DNA from: Eubacteriales bacterium
GTDB taxonomy: Bacteria > Bacillota > Clostridia > Lachnospirales > Lachnospiraceae
DNA: 59,988 bases
Direction: 5' to 3'
NCBI GenBank assembly: GCA_030524135.1
Contig: JAUNHA010000008.1
Location: 1-59,988, forward strand
In this document: positions 7,991-16,661 of the stretch, one piece after another
How positions within the stretch are numbered: the stretch's first letter is position 1
Layout: every line of letters starts with the position of its first letter
Program-made: the position numbers and the translations under genes
Notes under the pieces: model-generated
What the model saw: the letters and a program-made list of their open reading frames with translations, nothing else
Told to the model about the DNA's origin: nothing
The model's database searches: none

Positions 7991-8083
7991 ATGAGCAAAA
8001 TTGTAAATGCAGCAGCATATTACTTTTATTTTTACTTTACCTTTACAAACGGTAAGGTTTGTTCGTGTTTTGCTGCATATTAA
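7991..8083 (+). CDS. Phe/Tyr-rich leader peptide of the aro operon attenuator (30 aa)
   Basis: A 30-codon gene starting with ATG behind TTGGAG (7979-7984). Residues 10-18 read YYFYFYFTF, and the peptide holds five Tyr and five Phe in total, far above chance. It ends in AAY at the stop 8081-8083, inside the second segment of the attenuator. The first gene under its control makes DAHP, the precursor of Phe and Tyr, and tyrA and pheA are in the same operon, so the codon content matches the end products. The peptide itself probably has no function beyond ribosome stalling. Confidence 0.8.
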   Translation: MSKIVNAAAYYFYFYFTFTNGKVCSCFAAY

Positions 8084-8108
8084 AGACTCAAGCATTTTTC
8101 GTATACTG

Positions 8109-8144
8109 AGGCTTCGCGGGAAAACACCTGCGGAGCCTTTTTTT
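8109..8144 (+). terminator. Attenuator terminator before aroF
   Basis: A 12-bp stem (8109-8120 with 8127-8138, two wobble pairs) closes a 6-nt loop and is followed by a run of T to 8144. It lies 41 nt before the aroF start and 25 nt after the leader peptide stop, so it must be read through for the operon to be expressed. Confidence 0.85.
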
Positions 8145-8185
8145 ACGCCATCGAAACCAAAAAACCAAGCTGGAGGAAATGACCC

Positions 8186-9205
8186 ATGATACTCGTATTA
8201 AAGGAAAGCGCAAAAAAAGCAGAAGTAGATAATCTTATCACCTGGCTTCATGAACAGGGGCTCGATACACACCTTAGCAACGGTAAATATCAGACGATCC
8301 TCGGACTTGTCGGAGATACCTCTGTCGTAGATGAGGATCTGCTTTCAGGACTTGAGTTCGTAGAATCCGTAAAGCGTATCCGTGAACCGTTCAAGAACGC
8401 AAACCGTAAATTCCATCCGGATGATACGGTCATCGATATCTGCGGAAGCAAGCTTGGCGGTGAACACTTCCAGGTAATTGCTGGTCCGTGCTCTGTCGAA
8501 TCCGAGGAGCAGATCTGCACGATTGCTGAGGAAGTGAAAAAAGCAGGCGCAACAATGCTCCGCGGCGGCGCGTTCAAGCCGCGTACCTCCCCTTATGCAT
8601 TCCAGGGAATGCGCGCCGAGGGACTGAGACTGCTCCTTGAGGCAAAGAAAAAGACCGGACTTCCGATCGTGACCGAGATTATGTCCGCAAATCATCTGCC
8701 GCTGTTCGATGACGTTGACGTAATTCAGGTAGGCGCGAGAAACATGCAGAACTTCGAGCTTCTGAAGGAGCTTGGACATCTGAGAAAACCGATTCTTTTA
8801 AAGCGCGGTCTTGCAAATACCATACAGGAGCTCCTTATGAGCGCGGAGTATATCATGGCGGGCGGCAACGAGCAGGTCATTCTCTGCGAGCGCGGAATCA
8901 GAACCTTCGAAACCTATACGAGAAACACGCTTGATCTTTCTGCGATCCCCGTGATCAAGGAGCTGTCGCATCTTCCCGTCATCGTCGATCCGAGCCATGC
9001 GACCGGTATTGCGCGTATGGTTCGCCCGATGGCTCTGGCGGCGGCTGCAGCGGGAGCGGACGGACTGATCATCGAGGTACACAACGATCCGCCGCATGCC
9101 AAGTGCGACGGCCCGCAGTCCATCACGCCGGATGCGTTCGCATCTCTTACAGAGGAGCTGAACCGTATTCTTCCGGTCGTAAATAAGAAGCAGATCGGAG
9201 AATAA
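8186..9205 (+). CDS. aroF: 3-deoxy-7-phosphoheptulonate (DAHP) synthase, type I-beta
   Basis: A 339-aa enzyme that condenses phosphoenolpyruvate and erythrose 4-phosphate, the entry step of the shikimate pathway. An N-terminal ferredoxin-like regulatory domain (about 1-70; opening MILVLKESAKKAEVDNLI) is followed by the KDPG-aldolase-like barrel with AGPCSVES, GGAFKPRTSPYAFQG, KRGLANTIQE and DPSHATG. The N-terminal domain is the allosteric part in this subfamily, so feedback by Tyr or Phe is likely. First gene of the operon, behind the attenuator; tyrA starts 3 nt after its stop. Confidence 0.96.
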   Translation: MILVLKESAKKAEVDNLITWLHEQGLDTHLSNGKYQTILGLVGDTSVVDEDLLSGLEFVESVKRIREPFKNANRKFHPDDTVIDICGSKLGGEHFQVIAGPCSVESEEQICTIAEEVKKAGATMLRGGAFKPRTSPYAFQGMRAEGLRLLLEAKKKTGLPIVTEIMSANHLPLFDDVDVIQVGARNMQNFELLKELGHLRKPILLKRGLANTIQELLMSAEYIMAGGNEQVILCERGIRTFETYTRNTLDLSAIPVIKELSHLPVIVDPSHATGIARMVRPMALAAAAAGADGLIIEVHNDPPHAKCDGPQSITPDAFASLTEELNRILPVVNKKQIGE

Positions 9206-9208
9206 GAT

Positions 9209-10051
9209 ATGCAGATCGGCGTAGTCGGCCTGGGTCTGATCGGCGGATCCATGGCAAAGGCAATTAAAAAATACACTTCACACAGCGTTTTTGGCTGTGA
9301 TATGAATGAGGCCGTCCTTTCACAGGCGCTTGCCGACGGAAGCATTGACGGGCTTCTTACGGATGATGCGGTCTCAGACTGCGATATGCTGCTTGCCGCA
9401 CTTTATCCGGCGGCGGTCGTTTCTTACATACAGGAACACCTCGAACGGTTTTCTGCGGGTACGACCATTGTGGATCTCTGCGGCGTAAAGCGCGCGGTTA
9501 TGGAGCCGGTCGGGAAGCTTGCGCTTCCAGAGGGAGTGACCTACATAGGCGGACATCCCATGGCCGGTATGGAAAAAAGCGGCTACGCCAATGCAAAAGC
9601 AGAACTTTTTCAGGGCGCGTCCATGATCCTTGTACCGCAGGATGAAAAAAACACCGCCTTTTATGAAGCGGAGGAGTTTTTCCTTTCCCTTGGATTTGGA
9701 AGAGTCAAGGTCACGACGGCGCAGGAGCACGACCGGGTGATCGCGTTTACCTCACAGCTTGCACACGTTGTGTCGAGCGCCTATGTGCTGAGCCCGACCT
9801 CACTCGAACACTATGGATTTTCGGCGGGAAGCTATAAGGATATGACGCGTGTGGCAAGGCTCAATGAAACGATGTGGACGGAACTCTTCCTGGACAACCG
9901 TGAAGCACTTTCGGAAGAGCTCGACGGCATCATCGAACGTCTTTCCTTTTACCGGGAGGTGATCGCTGACGGCGACCGGGAAGCGCTTTTTGCAAAGCTC
10001 AGAGAGGGAAGAGAACGCAAGGAAGGAATTGACAGCTATGAGAACAGTTAA
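9209..10051 (+). CDS. tyrA: Prephenate dehydrogenase
   Basis: A 280-aa NAD(P)-dependent enzyme converting prephenate to 4-hydroxyphenylpyruvate for tyrosine. It opens with the Rossmann motif GVVGLGLIGGSMA and carries GGHPMAGMEKSG, the substrate-region His typical of TyrA, and QEHDRVIAFTSQLAH (second half). It is about 90 aa shorter than Bacillus TyrA because there is no C-terminal ACT domain, so direct Tyr feedback through ACT is not expected. Its end overlaps aroB by 14 nt. Confidence 0.93.
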   Translation: MQIGVVGLGLIGGSMAKAIKKYTSHSVFGCDMNEAVLSQALADGSIDGLLTDDAVSDCDMLLAALYPAAVVSYIQEHLERFSAGTTIVDLCGVKRAVMEPVGKLALPEGVTYIGGHPMAGMEKSGYANAKAELFQGASMILVPQDEKNTAFYEAEEFFLSLGFGRVKVTTAQEHDRVIAFTSQLAHVVSSAYVLSPTSLEHYGFSAGSYKDMTRVARLNETMWTELFLDNREALSEELDGIIERLSFYREVIADGDREALFAKLREGRERKEGIDSYENS

Positions 10052-11129
10052 GGTAGACGCGGGGAAAAGCTATGAAGTGCTGATCGGAAACGGGCTGCTT
10101 CCCGACACGGGAGCTCTCGTAAAGAAAGCTGTTCCCGGTGCAAAAAAAGCGGCTGTGATCACGGATGATATCGTGAATGATCTGTATGAAAAAACGGTAT
10201 CGGCTTCCTTAAGCTCCGCCGGCTTTGAGGTATGCAGTTTTGTTTTCCCGAACGGAGAGGCTTCAAAGAATGCGGCAACCTACATCAATATGCTCAATTT
10301 TCTTGCGGAAAACCGCCTTACGCGTACGGATGTCGTGATCGCGCTCGGCGGCGGCGTGACGGGAGACATGGCAGGCTTTGCGGCAGCGACCTATTTACGG
10401 GGAATCCGCTTCGTCCAGATCCCTACGACGCTGCTTGCGGCAGTGGATTCCTCCGTAGGCGGAAAGACCGGTATGGATCTTCCGGCGGGAAAAAACCTGG
10501 CCGGCGCCTTCTGGCAGCCGTCTCTTGTGATCTGTGACTGCAAGACGCTCGACACGCTGACACCGGAGATTTTCGCAGACGGGGTAGCGGAATCCGTCAA
10601 ATACGGAATTCTTGCATCGCGGCCGCTGTTTGAGCTCTTTGAGAGAGGCGATGTGAGGGAACGGCTTCCTGAAATGATCGAGGAATGCGTCTCCATCAAA
10701 CGTGATGTTGTCATGGAAGATGAATTCGACAACGGAAAAAGACAGCTTCTGAATCTTGGACATACGATCGGACATGCGATCGAGAAAAAAAGCGAGTTTG
10801 GAATCACGCACGGCCACGCGGTCGCGATCGGAACCGTCATTGCAGCCAATATTGCCGTAAGTCTCGGTATTCTGGCGGCGGAGGATGCCGAACGCATCCG
10901 GATGACGCTGTCGCGGCAGTCGCTTCCGACGGATACGGACTATGATCCGAAGGAGCTTGCGCAGATCGCGCTTTCGGATAAAAAACGCAGGGGCGATACC
11001 ATTACGCTTATTCTGCCGGAACAGATCGGAAGCTGCAGGCTGTACAAGGTGCCCGTTTCAGAGCTTTGCGGGCTTACAGAGCGGGGAATCAGGCGTATGC
11101 ACGATGTGCGTTCCGGAAGAAAGCAGTAA
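10038..11129 (+). CDS. aroB: 3-dehydroquinate synthase
   Basis: A 363-aa enzyme that cyclises DAHP to 3-dehydroquinate with NAD and a divalent metal. The ATG at 10038 is chosen for AAGGAAGGAA about 10 nt upstream and because MRTVKVDAGKSYEVLIGNG matches the AroB N-terminus; it lies inside the end of tyrA. Key segments are ALGGGVTGDMAGFAAATYLRG, DSSVGGKTG and the metal ligands in GVAESVKYG (Glu), LGHTIGHA (His) and HGHAVAIG (His). Length and motifs are normal for the family. Confidence 0.96.
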   Translation: MRTVKVDAGKSYEVLIGNGLLPDTGALVKKAVPGAKKAAVITDDIVNDLYEKTVSASLSSAGFEVCSFVFPNGEASKNAATYINMLNFLAENRLTRTDVVIALGGGVTGDMAGFAAATYLRGIRFVQIPTTLLAAVDSSVGGKTGMDLPAGKNLAGAFWQPSLVICDCKTLDTLTPEIFADGVAESVKYGILASRPLFELFERGDVRERLPEMIEECVSIKRDVVMEDEFDNGKRQLLNLGHTIGHAIEKKSEFGITHGHAVAIGTVIAANIAVSLGILAAEDAERIRMTLSRQSLPTDTDYDPKELAQIALSDKKRRGDTITLILPEQIGSCRLYKVPVSELCGLTERGIRRMHDVRSGRKQ

Positions 11130-11148
11130 ATACATAGAGGAGCAGCTT

Positions 11149-12405
11149 ATGGATATCGAAATACAGCCGCAGGCCTTACGGGGAACAGTTGAGGCGGTCT
11201 CATCAAAATCAGACGTACACCGCGCGCTGATCTGCGCGGCGCTCTCTGACCGGAAAACGGAGATTTCATGCAATCTGATGTCAAAGGACATCGAGGCGAC
11301 GGCACGCTGTCTGAACGCCGCGGGTGCCGGTATCGTTTATGAAAAAGCAGCCGGAAAACTGCTTGTTTCCCCTGTCGGAAGCAGTGCCCGGGAGGGCATG
11401 CGCGGGGACGACAGGGAGGAGGAGCTTTTCTGCGGCGAGAGCGGATCGACGCTCCGGTTTCTGATCCCGGTCATGGCAGCCCTTGGAAAGCCGGTCTGTT
11501 TTACCGGGGCAGGAGAGCTTCCGAACAGGCCGCTGTCAGCGCTTTTGTCGGTTCTTTCCGCGCATGGAATGGAGTTTGACGGGGAGAAACTTCCCCTCCG
11601 TATGCGGGGAAGGCTTGAACCGGGCGTTTATAGGCTTCCCGGCAATATCAGTTCCCAGTATATCACCGGATTGTTGCTTGCGTTTCCCCTGATGGAAGGG
11701 GCATCTGAGATCAGGCTTCTGACAGAACTGCAGTCGGCTGCCTACGTGGATATGACGCTTGATACGATGTCGCGTTTTGGAATAAACATTGACAGAACGG
11801 AAAATGGGTTCTACTATACATCCGGTACCTACCGGTCCCCGGAGCAGTATGCTGCGGACGGCGACTGGTCAAACGCCGCATTCTGGCTGTGTGCGGATCA
11901 TTTGCCGGGAAACGCGCTCGATGTCCGGGGGCTGCGCGGGCTTTCTGTGCAGGGAGACAGGGCGGTAGCAGAGATTTTAAAAAAGCATTTCCATAAGGAA
12001 CATGCAGAAAATACCCGCACGATTGACGTATCTGAAATTCCTGATCTGACGCCGGCGCTTGCCGCGCTTGCGGTCTGTACGCCGGGTACGACGGAATTTG
12101 TGAATGCAGAGCGGCTTCGTATTAAGGAGTGTGACCGCATCAGCGCGCTGCATGAACTGGCAGAAGCGCTGGGTGCCGGGGCTTCGGAGACGGCCTCGAG
12201 CCTTATCATTCATGGAAATGCGCGACCGGAGGGCGGCTGCAGCATAGACAGCCACAATGACCACCGGATCGCCATGGCGGCGGCGATCGCAGCCTCTGCC
12301 TGCAGGAATAACGTTATCATACGCGGGGCACAGGCGGTAGAAAAATCCTATCCGCATTTTTTCGAGGATTACAGGAAACTTGGAGGAAAAGCAGATGTCA
12401 TCTGA
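11149..12405 (+). CDS. aroA: 3-phosphoshikimate 1-carboxyvinyltransferase (EPSP synthase)
   Basis: A 418-aa enzyme transferring enolpyruvyl from PEP to shikimate 3-phosphate. Recognisable are SSKSDVHRALI (Lys, Ser and Arg of the substrate site, though the usual Pro-Gly before Lys is replaced), CGESGSTLRFLIPV, the SSQYITGLLLAFPL stretch, IKECDRI and NDHRIAMA. The start at 11149 follows TAGAGGAG; a longer frame begins inside aroB but lacks support. CGESGSTLRF is the form seen in clostridial enzymes rather than the Escherichia NAGTAMRP form. The end overlaps aroC by 11 nt. Confidence 0.94.
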   Translation: MDIEIQPQALRGTVEAVSSKSDVHRALICAALSDRKTEISCNLMSKDIEATARCLNAAGAGIVYEKAAGKLLVSPVGSSAREGMRGDDREEELFCGESGSTLRFLIPVMAALGKPVCFTGAGELPNRPLSALLSVLSAHGMEFDGEKLPLRMRGRLEPGVYRLPGNISSQYITGLLLAFPLMEGASEIRLLTELQSAAYVDMTLDTMSRFGINIDRTENGFYYTSGTYRSPEQYAADGDWSNAAFWLCADHLPGNALDVRGLRGLSVQGDRAVAEILKKHFHKEHAENTRTIDVSEIPDLTPALAALAVCTPGTTEFVNAERLRIKECDRISALHELAEALGAGASETASSLIIHGNARPEGGCSIDSHNDHRIAMAAAIAASACRNNVIIRGAQAVEKSYPHFFEDYRKLGGKADVI

Positions 12406-13537
12406 GTACGGAAAAAATATCAGGGTATCCATTTTCGGACAATCCCATTCGGAAGGGATCGGCGTCGTTATTGACGGCATCCCTGCAGGGGAACGCTTTG
12501 ACATGAAAAGAGTTCACGCTTTTATGAGGCGGCGCTCTGCCGTCGGAAAGGATTATTCGACGATGCGCAAGGAGGCGGATGAGCCGCATATTCTTTCCGG
12601 TCTTCTGGAAGACGGAGATTCCTATGTAAGCTGCGGTGCGCCGGTCTGCGCAGTGATCTATAATGCGGATACCCGCTCAAAGGATTACAGCAACTTAAAA
12701 GATGTGCCGAGACCGTCCCATGCGGACTATCCGGCTGCCGTCAAATACCGCGGGTTTCATGACATCCGCGGCGGCGGACATTTTTCCGGACGTCTGACGG
12801 CTCCGCTCTGCTTTGCAGGTGCGCTCTGCATCCAGATGCTCGAAAAGAGAGGGATTCATGTGGGTGCGCATATTGCAGCGATACACGGAGTTTTGGACCA
12901 TCCTTACGACGCGGTCAATCTTACGGCGGAGGAGGTTCATGCAGCCGGAGAAAAGGCTTTTCCGGTGAATGATGACCTTTCCGGCGAACGCATGCTTTCA
13001 GAGATCGGGGCGGCAAAAGCCGCAGTAGATTCTGTGGGCGGCATCGTGGAATGCGGCGTGACCGGACTTCCCTGCGGCCTTGGAGAACCGATGTTTGAGG
13101 GCGCGGAAAATAAAATCGCGCAGATCGTATTCGGAATTCCTGCGGTAAAAGGCATCGAATTCGGCGCAGGATTTGAAATGGCTGCCCGTTTTGGAAGCGA
13201 AAACAATGATCCGTTTGAGATGAAAAACGGCAGGGTTTCATCGAAAACAAATCATGCGGGCGGAATTCTCGGCGGTATTACCACAGGCATGCCGCTTATC
13301 TTCCGGGCTGCATTTAAGCCGACGGCATCCATTGCGAGAGCGCAGCAGTCCGTCTCCCTGTCCCGGAAAGAGGACGAGACGCTCGTCATTCACGGACGTC
13401 ATGATCCCTGCATCGTGCCGCGCGCGGTGCCCTGCGTAGAGGCAGCTGCGGCGATCGCCGTATATGACCTTTTGCGCGATGCGCTCAGCGAGGGATTTCT
13501 GTCTGATGAACAACAGCAGACAGAAACCGCGCAGTAA
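12395..13537 (+). CDS. aroC: Chorismate synthase
   Basis: A 380-aa FMN-dependent lyase producing chorismate, the last common step. GQSHSEGIGVVIDGIPAG near the N-terminus, RPSHADYPAAVKY, DIRGGGHFSGRLTA and GGITTGMPLIFRAAFKP are signature segments of AroC. The ATG at 12395 has GGAGGAAAA just upstream; both site and start lie within the end of aroA, so the two genes are translationally coupled. Normal length. Confidence 0.97.
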   Translation: MSSEYGKNIRVSIFGQSHSEGIGVVIDGIPAGERFDMKRVHAFMRRRSAVGKDYSTMRKEADEPHILSGLLEDGDSYVSCGAPVCAVIYNADTRSKDYSNLKDVPRPSHADYPAAVKYRGFHDIRGGGHFSGRLTAPLCFAGALCIQMLEKRGIHVGAHIAAIHGVLDHPYDAVNLTAEEVHAAGEKAFPVNDDLSGERMLSEIGAAKAAVDSVGGIVECGVTGLPCGLGEPMFEGAENKIAQIVFGIPAVKGIEFGAGFEMAARFGSENNDPFEMKNGRVSSKTNHAGGILGGITTGMPLIFRAAFKPTASIARAQQSVSLSRKEDETLVIHGRHDPCIVPRAVPCVEAAAAIAVYDLLRDALSEGFLSDEQQQTETAQ

Positions 13538-13611
13538 CAGGGCTGCATACCCGGAAATGATCGAAAGCAGTATTTCACAATATATTAAAACGCTAACAGG
13601 AGATAAAAGAA

Positions 13612-14754
13612 ATGGATTTACAGGAAGCAAGAAATCAGATCAATGCTGTGGATGAACAGCTGGTTTCACTTTTCAAAGAACGTATGGAGCTCTCTAAGGA
13701 GATCGGAGAGTTCAAGAAGGCAAATGGAATGCCGGTATTTGACAGAAGCCGTGAACGCGATGTCTTAAATCATGTCTGCGACCTCGCAGGTAAGGAATTT
13801 GAGAACTATGTACACGTACTTTACAATACGCTTCTGGATGTGAGCCGTGCTTACCAGAAACAGATCGTCGGAAGCCATTCGACGCTTGTACCGCGTATCC
13901 GGGAAGCAATGAAAACCACAGATCCGGTATTCCCGGGCCGTGCGCTTGTTGCATGTCAGGGTGTGGAAGGCGCATATTCCCAGAACGCCTGTGACAAGCT
14001 GTTCTCACTTCCGAGCATCATGTATTTCAACAGCTTCCAGGGTGTATTCCAGGCTGTGGAGAAGGGCTTCTGCAAGTATGGCATCCTGCCGATCGAAAAC
14101 AGTACGGCGGGTTCCGTCAATGAGGTTTACGATCTCATGAAAAAGCATAACTTTAGCATCGTACGCAGCATCAAGCTTCGCATCGATCACAATCTTCTTG
14201 CGAAGAAGGGAACGAAGCTGTCCGATATTAAGGAGATTTTTTCACACCAGCAGGCACTTGACCAGTGCAGTGAATTCCTGAAGAGCCTCAAGGATGTGAA
14301 GATTACCGTATGTGAAAATACGGCGGCTGCGGCAAAGTTCGTAGCGGAGAGCGACCGTACGGATATCGCAGCGATCTCCTCCAAGAACTGCGCAGGGCTT
14401 TACAGCCTGTCAGTGGTTTCCAATACAGTGCAGAACAATGACAACAACTACACGCGTTTCATCTGCATTTCCAAGGAAATGGAGATCTACCCGGGTGCTG
14501 ACAAGATCAGCCTGATGTTCTCCATTTCCCATAAGCCGGGCGCGCTCTACAACGTTGTATCCCGCTTCTCAAGCCTTGGACTTAACCTGACGAAGCTTGA
14601 GAGCCGTCCGATGCCGGGCAAGGATTTTGAGTTCATGTTCTATTTTGACCTGAACGCAAGCATCTATGATGAGAAGGTGCTTTCCCTGCTTGGAGAATTT
14701 GACGACGAGTTTGACCAGTTTACCTTCCTCGGCGCGTATTCCGAAATGATCTGA
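13612..14754 (+). CDS. pheA: Bifunctional chorismate mutase / prephenate dehydratase (P-protein)
   Basis: A 380-aa protein with three parts: a chorismate mutase of the AroQ type (about 1-85; RNQINAVDEQLVSLFKERM, with RSRERDVL further on), prephenate dehydratase (about 105-285; GVEGAYSQNA, PIENSTAGSVNEVYDL, and NNYTRF with the catalytic Thr), and a C-terminal ACT domain (about 295-375; SISHKPGALYNVVSRF, then LESRPMP). The ESRP segment is the Phe-binding site in this family, so feedback inhibition by Phe is expected, in contrast to the ACT-less TyrA here. AGGAGAT precedes the start. Confidence 0.95.
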   Translation: MDLQEARNQINAVDEQLVSLFKERMELSKEIGEFKKANGMPVFDRSRERDVLNHVCDLAGKEFENYVHVLYNTLLDVSRAYQKQIVGSHSTLVPRIREAMKTTDPVFPGRALVACQGVEGAYSQNACDKLFSLPSIMYFNSFQGVFQAVEKGFCKYGILPIENSTAGSVNEVYDLMKKHNFSIVRSIKLRIDHNLLAKKGTKLSDIKEIFSHQQALDQCSEFLKSLKDVKITVCENTAAAAKFVAESDRTDIAAISSKNCAGLYSLSVVSNTVQNNDNNYTRFICISKEMEIYPGADKISLMFSISHKPGALYNVVSRFSSLGLNLTKLESRPMPGKDFEFMFYFDLNASIYDEKVLSLLGEFDDEFDQFTFLGAYSEMI

Positions 14755-14783
14755 TCGCAGACGGATACAGACTGAATTTTACG

Positions 14784-14814
14784 GCGCCCGGAGTCCGGCA
14801 GAGGCCCCGGGTGC
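14784..14814 (+). other. GC-rich intercistronic hairpin between pheA and aroE-aroK
   Basis: An 8-bp stem (14784-14791 with 14807-14814, one G-U) with a 15-nt loop. Only three T residues follow, so it is at most a weak terminator and more likely slows decay or trims expression of the last two genes. Confidence 0.4.
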
Positions 14815-14838
14815 TTTCATACAGAAGGAGCGGCTTAC

Positions 14839-16173
14839 ATGCAGCAGAATGCAGACAGCAAAAAAGAATACGGACTGCTGGGAGAAAAGCTTTCACACAG
14901 TTTTTCTCCCATGATCCACAATAAGCTCGGGAATGGAAATTACGGACTGTTCGCAGTGGAGAAGACAGGGCTTGATGCCTTTATGAAGGAGCGCGGCTTT
15001 TCCGCGATCAATGTGACAATTCCCTATAAGCAGGCGGTGATGCCTTATCTTGCGCGGATCTCAGATACTGCGCGGGAGATCGGAAGCGTCAATACGATCG
15101 TGAAGGAAGCGGACGGAAGCCTTTCAGGCTATAATACCGATTTTTCAGGCATGCTTTATGCCATGCATGCGGCCGGGATTTCCTGTTCGGGGAAAAAGGT
15201 GCTGATTCTTGGCAGCGGCGGCACATCCCTGACAGCAAGAGCAGCGGCAAGGCGGAGCGGAGCGGCCGAAATCGTCGTTATATCCCGCAAGGGGGAGAAT
15301 AATTATGAAAACATCTCCAGTCACGCAGACGCGGAAGTGATCATCAATACGACTCCGGTCGGTATGTATCCGAACAATGGCGCGGCGCTGATCTCTCTTA
15401 AGAATTTTCCGCGGTGCGGCGGCGTATTCGACGTGATCTATAATCCGTTCCTGACACCGCTCCTGAAGGAGGCAAAGGCACTGGGAATACCGTATCAGAA
15501 CGGCCTCCCGATGCTTGTTGCACAGGCAAAGTATGCGCATGATCTGTTTTTTGGAAGGGTGACTGAGGAGTATGTACCGGAGACTGGTTCCGGGAAAGAA
15601 TGCGGGATTTCTGAGAGGAGCGAAACAGCTTCGGAAAGTGCAGTCATTGATGCAATCACGGCTTCCCTTTACGCGGAGCTTTCCAATATCGTACTGATCG
15701 GCATGCCTTCCGCAGGAAAGACCAGCGTCGGAAAAGCGCTGTCGGAGCTTCTTAACCGGCCGCTTGTTGATCTGGATACGGCGCTTGAGGAGACCTACGG
15801 ACAAAAGATCCCTGATATTTTTGCGAAGGAAGGCGAGGCAGGATTTCGGGATAAGGAAAGCGTGATCGCTGCGAGGTACGGGAAAGAACGCGGTCAGATC
15901 ATCGCCTGCGGCGGAGGTGTCGTGCTGCGGGAAGAAAATGCGGAGGTGCTTAAGCAGAACGGTTTTCTGGTATTTCTGGAGCGGGATCTCAGATGCCTTT
16001 CCACGGACGGAAGACCTTTATCGAAGGACTATGAGACGCTCTGCGCGATGTATGAAAAACGCCTGCCGCTTTACCGGAAATATGCGAACTGTACGGTCCC
16101 GAATGACGACAGTACAGCGCATGCCGCTGAGCGGATCCGGGATGCATTTGCTGCCTGGACCGGACAAAAGTAA
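14839..16173 (+). CDS. Shikimate dehydrogenase - shikimate kinase fusion
   Basis: A 444-aa fusion covering two shikimate-pathway steps. Residues about 1-255 are AroE: LLGEKLSHSFSPMIHNK binds shikimate, VTIPYKQAV contains the catalytic Lys, GYNTDFSGM the catalytic Asp region, and LGSGGTSLTARAAA the nucleotide loop. A charged Ser/Glu linker (about 255-275) leads to AroK (about 278-444) with P-loop GMPSAGKTSVGK, DLDTALEE and GGGVVLREEN. The two active sites act on consecutive steps (dehydroshikimate to shikimate to its 3-phosphate). Both domains look complete. RBS AGAAGGAG is upstream. Confidence 0.95.
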   Translation: MQQNADSKKEYGLLGEKLSHSFSPMIHNKLGNGNYGLFAVEKTGLDAFMKERGFSAINVTIPYKQAVMPYLARISDTAREIGSVNTIVKEADGSLSGYNTDFSGMLYAMHAAGISCSGKKVLILGSGGTSLTARAAARRSGAAEIVVISRKGENNYENISSHADAEVIINTTPVGMYPNNGAALISLKNFPRCGGVFDVIYNPFLTPLLKEAKALGIPYQNGLPMLVAQAKYAHDLFFGRVTEEYVPETGSGKECGISERSETASESAVIDAITASLYAELSNIVLIGMPSAGKTSVGKALSELLNRPLVDLDTALEETYGQKIPDIFAKEGEAGFRDKESVIAARYGKERGQIIACGGGVVLREENAEVLKQNGFLVFLERDLRCLSTDGRPLSKDYETLCAMYEKRLPLYRKYANCTVPNDDSTAHAAERIRDAFAAWTGQK

Positions 16174-16192
16174 ATCGAAAAGAGGAAGCGTT

Positions 16193-16636
16193 ATGAAATT
16201 TCTGATCATCAACGGACCGAACCTGAACATGTTGGGAATCCGCGAAAAGAATATTTACGGAAGTGAGACTTATGAGGGACTTCTTGCTTATATCCGTAAA
16301 ATCTGCGAACAGGAAGGCATCGAAGCCGAGTTTTACCAGTCGAATCATGAGGGAGATATCGTAGACCGCATTCAGGCGGCTTATGGGAATATTGACGGCA
16401 TCGTCATCAATCCGGCGGCATATACCCATACGAGTGTTGCGATTCTGGATGCGCTGAAGGCCGTGTCAATTCCAGCCTGTGAGGTGCATCTCTCCAATAT
16501 ATACGAACGCGAGGAATTCAGACATCATTCGTTTATCTCTGCAGCCTGTATCAAAACCTTTTACGGAATGGGGTTTGAAGGCTATAAGGAAGCGGTGCTG
16601 TGCCTGAAAAAATATATGGAAGAACAGTCTGGCTGA
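16193..16636 (+). CDS. aroQ: 3-dehydroquinate dehydratase, type II
   Basis: A 147-aa enzyme converting 3-dehydroquinate to 3-dehydroshikimate. It starts MKFLIINGPNLNMLGIREK, the type II signature with the catalytic Arg loop and then Tyr in NIYG; NPAAYTHTSVAI and EVHLSNIYEREEFRHHS complete the site. The ATG at 16193 follows AGAGGAAG; an upstream open frame belongs to a shadow of aroE-aroK. Last gene of the operon, ending 25 nt from a convergent LysR gene without a visible terminator. Confidence 0.96.
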   Translation: MKFLIINGPNLNMLGIREKNIYGSETYEGLLAYIRKICEQEGIEAEFYQSNHEGDIVDRIQAAYGNIDGIVINPAAYTHTSVAILDALKAVSIPACEVHLSNIYEREEFRHHSFISAACIKTFYGMGFEGYKEAVLCLKKYMEEQSG

Positions 16637-16661
16637 GGAAGCTACAGCACAAAAAAGATGG

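Larger units (their letters stand above)
7968..8145 (+). promoter_or_regulatory. Ribosome-type transcription attenuator upstream of aroF
   Basis: Four RNA segments can be traced. Segment 1 (8007-8014) pairs perfectly over 8 bp with segment 2 (8071-8078). Segment 2, extended to 8065-8076, also pairs with segment 3 (8116-8127) over 11 of 12 positions including one G-U, forming an antiterminator. Segment 3 is the inner left arm and loop of the terminator at 8109-8144. The Phe/Tyr run of the leader peptide (codons at 8018-8044) begins just after segment 1. A ribosome stalled there masks segment 1 and frees segment 2 to block the terminator; a ribosome that reaches the stop at 8081-8083 masks segment 2 and the terminator forms. 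This is the logic of enterobacterial amino acid attenuators. No T-box motif is present. Confidence 0.75.

Noticed and set aside
7962-8185. T-box or other riboswitch upstream of aroF
   Set aside because: No conserved T-box AGGGTGG-type sequence, specifier stem or known riboswitch core was seen; the leader peptide with alternating stems explains the region better.
10942-11148. Longer N-terminus for AroA
   Set aside because: The extension is the out-of-frame shadow of aroB; the ATG at 11149 has a good ribosome site and matches the family start.
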